Shown: positions 60,849 through 64,000 of the stretch, piece after piece
Layout of the letters: each line of letters starts with the position of its first letter
Numbering within the stretch: the stretch's first letter is position 1
Source of the DNA: Granulosicoccus sp036478595
GTDB taxonomy: Bacteria > Pseudomonadota > Gammaproteobacteria > Granulosicoccales > Granulosicoccaceae
Reading direction: 5' to 3'
DNA length: 64,000 nucleotides
Assembly (NCBI GenBank): GCA_036478595.1
Contig: JAZGEF010000032.1
Coordinates: 1-64,000, forward strand
The notes under the pieces: generated by a model
Database searches by the model: none
The model's input: only the letters and a program-made list of their open reading frames with translations
Told to the model about the DNA's origin: nothing
Translations under genes and position numbers: made by a program

Positions 60849-62351
60849 CTACAACGACATTGGAGGCTCTCCAGCAAGTCTTTCATTTATGGCGCCATCA
60901 CCTTTAGGGTTCAAATCAACATCACTCGTCAATGGCATCGGATTTTGTGCACCAAAGTAACGATAAACAGATGAAGCAATAGCGACAGGCTCTGCCTGAT
61001 AACTATCATCAGTAGGCCTGGTGTACTGTCGGTTCTCATTTGCAGGGCCAAAGATCTCCGTTTTACCTACCACTTTACCGAGTGCGCCTCCTGGTCGTAG
61101 TGCTGCACCACCAATGGTATATAGGTTTTGGTTGTTACCATGATCCCAACCCGCTGAATTATTCAAATTAACATTCCGGCCAAAATCTCCATGCACCTTA
61201 ATGATGATGTTGTCGGTTGAACGGACACCGCCATAGGCTGTATCGGAGTAACGAATATGTTTAGTGGCTACGCGTAGTGATTCCATAATTTGATTCATAC
61301 GCGGTACGTAGTCTTCGATTGCTGAGCTGTGATCATCCCAGCCGCCGAGGCCACCACCTACTGTGATAAACAAGGAATCTGGGTTGTTGATGGCCAGCGT
61401 AACTGCCGCCTTAATTCTTCCGCTGAAGTTATTGTTATCGGGGTATTGTAAGAATCCTGTTGCTGGATCCACATCAGGGTCGAGTGTGCCGTCGGTACTG
61501 GCTGGGGGAGAGGGTAGAGAATCGCTTGCGGCATTTTGCAAGTTGCCTACCAAGCGATCCATGTTACGACGTACCTCGAACCCTTCGGATACCTTGTCGA
61601 AACGTAGCCGTTGCGAACTATCGACGATCTTTCTCACCAGTACTTCTAACTCGAGCCCGTTGTCATTGCGACCACGGGTATACGGGTTGTCGAATTCCTC
61701 ATCAAGGCTCAAGCCACGTAACTGCAACGGCAGGTTGCCATTAATATCACGGGCGAATGCGGTGCTCGAGCCTTCAAACGATACGAAAGGCAGCACAAGC
61801 TCAGTTAACTGTTTGCCACCAAGCAAGGCAGAACCATCGAGCTGATCGCGATGCGCGTTTAGTAAAGTGGCCAGTGTTGAGCCCATGCCAGGTGCGGCAT
61901 CAATAGCAAGTGAACCCTTAAGGCTGGAGAATACACTCGGCCTATGAGCTCGGGTGTTGTTTTTAAGTCGATTGATTGTGCGATACACTGACATATCACC
62001 AGCGGCAAGCATGTCCTCCATCGCACGACCACCCGCATCAGCCCAGAAACCATTGCGCGTTACTTGGCCTTCATCGTCACTGATGGCTCGGCGTAGCTCG
62101 CTAGGGTAGGGGTTCTGTGAATTGTTATTAATAAGATCCATATTCGTCAGGTTGCCCGCAAGTTCAGATGGGCCACCGTAAAGGAAAACGTTGATCACTT
62201 GAGGCATGATCGTTGGCATGACAAAGTCAACCTGATCCACCATGGGCATGGCATCCGCTCGGCTGATAAGGCCCGGAACACCGAACAACGTTGGCGATGT
62301 TGCACCTATTCCCATCAAACTGGTATTTCTTAAAAAATCACGACGATTCAT
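60849..62351 (-). CDS. DUF1501 family protein with Tat signal
   Basis: This 500-residue protein has a twin-arginine signal (MNRRDFLRN and a hydrophobic stretch) and the DUF1501 sulfatase-like fold. Its segments are QVINVFLYGGPSE near 50, ITVGGGLGGWDDHSSAIEDY near 330 and KVHGDFGRN near 385. The last two carry the Asp/His positions where the metal site lies in alkaline-phosphatase-like folds. It is probably exported folded to the periplasm. In many bacteria DUF1501 and DUF1800 proteins are encoded side by side, and here a DUF1800-like gene lies immediately upstream. Confidence 0.88.
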   Translation of the reverse strand: MNRRDFLRNTSLMGIGATSPTLFGVPGLISRADAMPMVDQVDFVMPTIMPQVINVFLYGGPSELAGNLTNMDLINNNSQNPYPSELRRAISDDEGQVTRNGFWADAGGRAMEDMLAAGDMSVYRTINRLKNNTRAHRPSVFSSLKGSLAIDAAPGMGSTLATLLNAHRDQLDGSALLGGKQLTELVLPFVSFEGSSTAFARDINGNLPLQLRGLSLDEEFDNPYTRGRNDNGLELEVLVRKIVDSSQRLRFDKVSEGFEVRRNMDRLVGNLQNAASDSLPSPPASTDGTLDPDVDPATGFLQYPDNNNFSGRIKAAVTLAINNPDSLFITVGGGLGGWDDHSSAIEDYVPRMNQIMESLRVATKHIRYSDTAYGGVRSTDNIIIKVHGDFGRNVNLNNSAGWDHGNNQNLYTIGGAALRPGGALGKVVGKTEIFGPANENRQYTRPTDDSYQAEPVAIASSVYRYFGAQNPMPLTSDVDLNPKGDGAINERLAGEPPMSL

Positions 62352-62393
62352 GTGTGTATCCCGCAGAGTTAATTAGTTGAAATGATTTAGCGC

Positions 62394-64000
62394 TTATTGA
62401 ACACGAAGCAGGTAATAGCCTTCGGGCAGACGAGACAGGTAGTCGAAGGTCAATAAAGCCAAATCATCAATCCTGTTTGAGAGTGCGAAGCGATTGTCGA
62501 ACTCGCTATCGAGATACCCCTGTTCGTTATACATAGTGTTTAGGCCCGCTCGTTCAACGTCATTCGGGCGACGTTGAATGGCGGTTAGAAATACATAGTC
62601 CATGAGCTCGTTAACATCCATATCATCGACCTTGTTAAACAGCACTGACTCGCGTTCGTATTCAGCGAGCGCTTCGTCGTACGCGGCACGATCCGGTGCA
62701 GACAAGGCATTAAGCGTATCGTTGTAATCCTTAAGTTTTGCTTCATGGGCAGCGAGCTCGCGTGCATCGGCATCAGCTGATGGTGGGGTGATTGGTTTAG
62801 GGTTCGGTGCGCTCGGGCCTGACAAGCCAAGCGGCTTTTTCCATCGGTCCGAGTTCATCAACAAGGATTCACGTATTGCCTTGTGGTAGTTGCCGAAACT
62901 CAATGAATCGAGTGGCACGCTGGTAACACGTCCAAGCTTTAAGCTCATAGTTGGCCAGCCCATTTCACTCATATCAGCACGCGATAATGATCCACGTCCA
63001 TTTACCATCCCCTTGAACACATCAGGGTGAGCGTTCCACTTGAGACGTTTAGCCGTTGACAGAAACGCTTCCTCAAATGAGCGCGGACGTTCTGTGCGCA
63101 TCAGGTATCGTTCTGAAAATAGTATCGCGAGGAAGATATCTTCAAAGCGTTGCGGATTGCTTGCCGTAATCGCTGCAGCAAGTTGTGTGCGGTGATCCAA
63201 AGACTGGCCTGTAAAGAAATAATCCACCAGTACGCTCACAACACGCGGTATTAATAGCGGGTGACCCGCCACCACATCGTAAAAATCGTTGCAGTTGGTG
63301 ACGTACTGATCTAGTACCAACACCGCTTCTGAGTTCGGGTAATCGGTATAAGCAAGCTTGTAGCCGTCACGTTCATCTGTCAGGTATAAGTCCTGGCAAG
63401 CTTGAGATGCTAGAGGTACTTCGACATCGTTGTCGAATATACCGAGGTAGATTTCCATCATCTCTCGTGTGTTGTCTTCTGGTGATCGGAAGCGACGCCA
63501 GTTTTGAACACTGCGTTGATGTACAGCCACCATCTCTCGAATGCTTCGCCCTTGAGAATTGCTCAGATCAAGCCGACGAAATAGGTTTTGTACATCCGTT
63601 ATGTCTGCACTATCGATCTCCTCAGCGGGGGAAAAAAGAATGGTATTGGCTAGATGCCATGCCATCCACTGCGAAAACCCATCACGACTTAATGGAAAAT
63701 GATGAATGCGGGCAAGTGGCATCTGCTTGGGTCGATTGCTATCGAAATTAAACAGAGGGTCAACATCCTCTTGTGGGTTTCCGTTCTCGTCCTCACCTAA
63801 AATCTCGCCATCTAGCCTTGTACGCTCTGTTGGTTCAAGGCGAGTTTGCAAAGCAGTTCGAATAGTTGCAAGTGTTGGGGCGTTCTCGTGGCGCCTTTGC
63901 AGGTTGGAACCCGGCTCGATTGCATAGAACTCATCTACTGGCACGCCGCTATACAAGGTACCGAGGAGCTTGTTGACGACTCGATACTGATCATCAACCG
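62394..64000 (-). CDS. DUF1800-like protein, N-terminus cut by right window edge
   Basis: The minus-strand frame is open to the window end, so the start lies outside. About 535 residues are visible. The first reads VDDQYRVVNKLLGTLYSGVPV, and mid-protein segments such as NTREMMEIYLGIFDNDV and YDVVAGHPLLIPRVVSVLVD recall DUF1800/planctomycete-type secreted proteins. A low-complexity helical part (about 400-460 from the visible start) includes AADARE-like repeats (SADADARELAAHEAK). It ends 42 bases before the DUF1501 start, so the two genes form one operon. The family call is moderate: I see neighbourhood and local motifs, not a full match. Confidence 0.7.
   Translation of the reverse strand, partial: VDDQYRVVNKLLGTLYSGVPVDEFYAIEPGSNLQRRHENAPTLATIRTALQTRLEPTERTRLDGEILGEDENGNPQEDVDPLFNFDSNRPKQMPLARIHHFPLSRDGFSQWMAWHLANTILFSPAEEIDSADITDVQNLFRRLDLSNSQGRSIREMVAVHQRSVQNWRRFRSPEDNTREMMEIYLGIFDNDVEVPLASQACQDLYLTDERDGYKLAYTDYPNSEAVLVLDQYVTNCNDFYDVVAGHPLLIPRVVSVLVDYFFTGQSLDHRTQLAAAITASNPQRFEDIFLAILFSERYLMRTERPRSFEEAFLSTAKRLKWNAHPDVFKGMVNGRGSLSRADMSEMGWPTMSLKLGRVTSVPLDSLSFGNYHKAIRESLLMNSDRWKKPLGLSGPSAPNPKPITPPSADADARELAAHEAKLKDYNDTLNALSAPDRAAYDEALAEYERESVLFNKVDDMDVNELMDYVFLTAIQRRPNDVERAGLNTMYNEQGYLDSEFDNRFALSNRIDDLALLTFDYLSRLPEGYYLLRVQ

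Overview
The window looks like chromosomal DNA of a free-living, probably marine, gammaproteobacterium. The supporting signs are gammaproteobacterial-type DNA polymerase II and LexA, many solute-binding-protein transporters for small organic acids and amines, a laminarinase-like GH16 lipoprotein, and several serine/glycine/aspartate-rich lipoproteins. Base composition is moderate. I cannot name the genus. I found no rRNA or tRNA genes, no CRISPR array, and no prophage. The gene families and operons are recognisable throughout, with a few decayed remnants between them.

Layout. 1-0.3 kb: the end of an IS481-type element running off the left edge. 0.4-10.7 kb: scattered metabolic genes (histidine phosphatase, HAD phosphatase, GH16 lipoprotein with a long Thr/Gly repeat, malate synthase G, cytochrome P460-like lipoprotein, DNA polymerase II) and two uncharacterised small genes. 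10.8-19.6 kb: a divergent catabolic locus. On the minus strand are a LacI regulator and a ThDP enzyme; on the plus strand are TctA-TctB-TctC, an acylating aldehyde dehydrogenase and an AMP-forming CoA ligase. A LacI-type operator lies between the two arms. The dehydrogenase/ligase pair resembles SauS/SauT of sulfoacetate catabolism, but the ThDP enzyme is not Xsc-like. 19.6-25.4 kb: a TPR-glycosyltransferase with a sulfotransferase, a REP/MITE-like inverted repeat, an RluA pseudouridine synthase, a DUF899 protein and an OrdL-like FAD oxidase.

25.4-35.7 kb: a membrane ClpP-like protein; then a minus-strand operon of creatinase plus a complete polyamine-type ABC importer, plausibly a creatine uptake and hydrolysis unit; then a hydrolase-NatA-NatB operon joined by 4-base overlaps. 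36.1-38.8 kb: a four-gene phospholipid operon (membrane protein, CDP-alcohol phosphotransferase, CdsA-like, PlsC-like). 38.8-41.7 kb: a minus-strand trio of two membrane-anchored coiled-coil/helix-hairpin-helix proteins flanking a BON-OmpA protein, with the stump of a MalK/UgpC ATPase directly downstream. 41.9-48.3 kb: DUF1456, EamA transporter, TAXI-TRAP transporter, SlyD-like isomerase, a glyoxalase-type remnant and DUF1801.

48.5-55 kb: a GGDEF-EAL protein, then lexA-imuA-imuB with a palindromic site upstream of lexA, and a LysE exporter. 55-64 kb: poorly characterised secreted proteins, a frameshifted gentisate-dioxygenase-like cupin remnant, and a Tat-exported DUF1501 protein followed by a DUF1800-like protein cut by the right edge.

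The best candidates for something new are the LacI/ThDP/TctABC/SauST-like locus, the creatinase-ABC operon, the coiled-coil-HhH/OmpA envelope trio, the LexA variant with its unusual operator, and GC-rich hairpins placed right after the solute-binding-protein gene in three unrelated transport operons.
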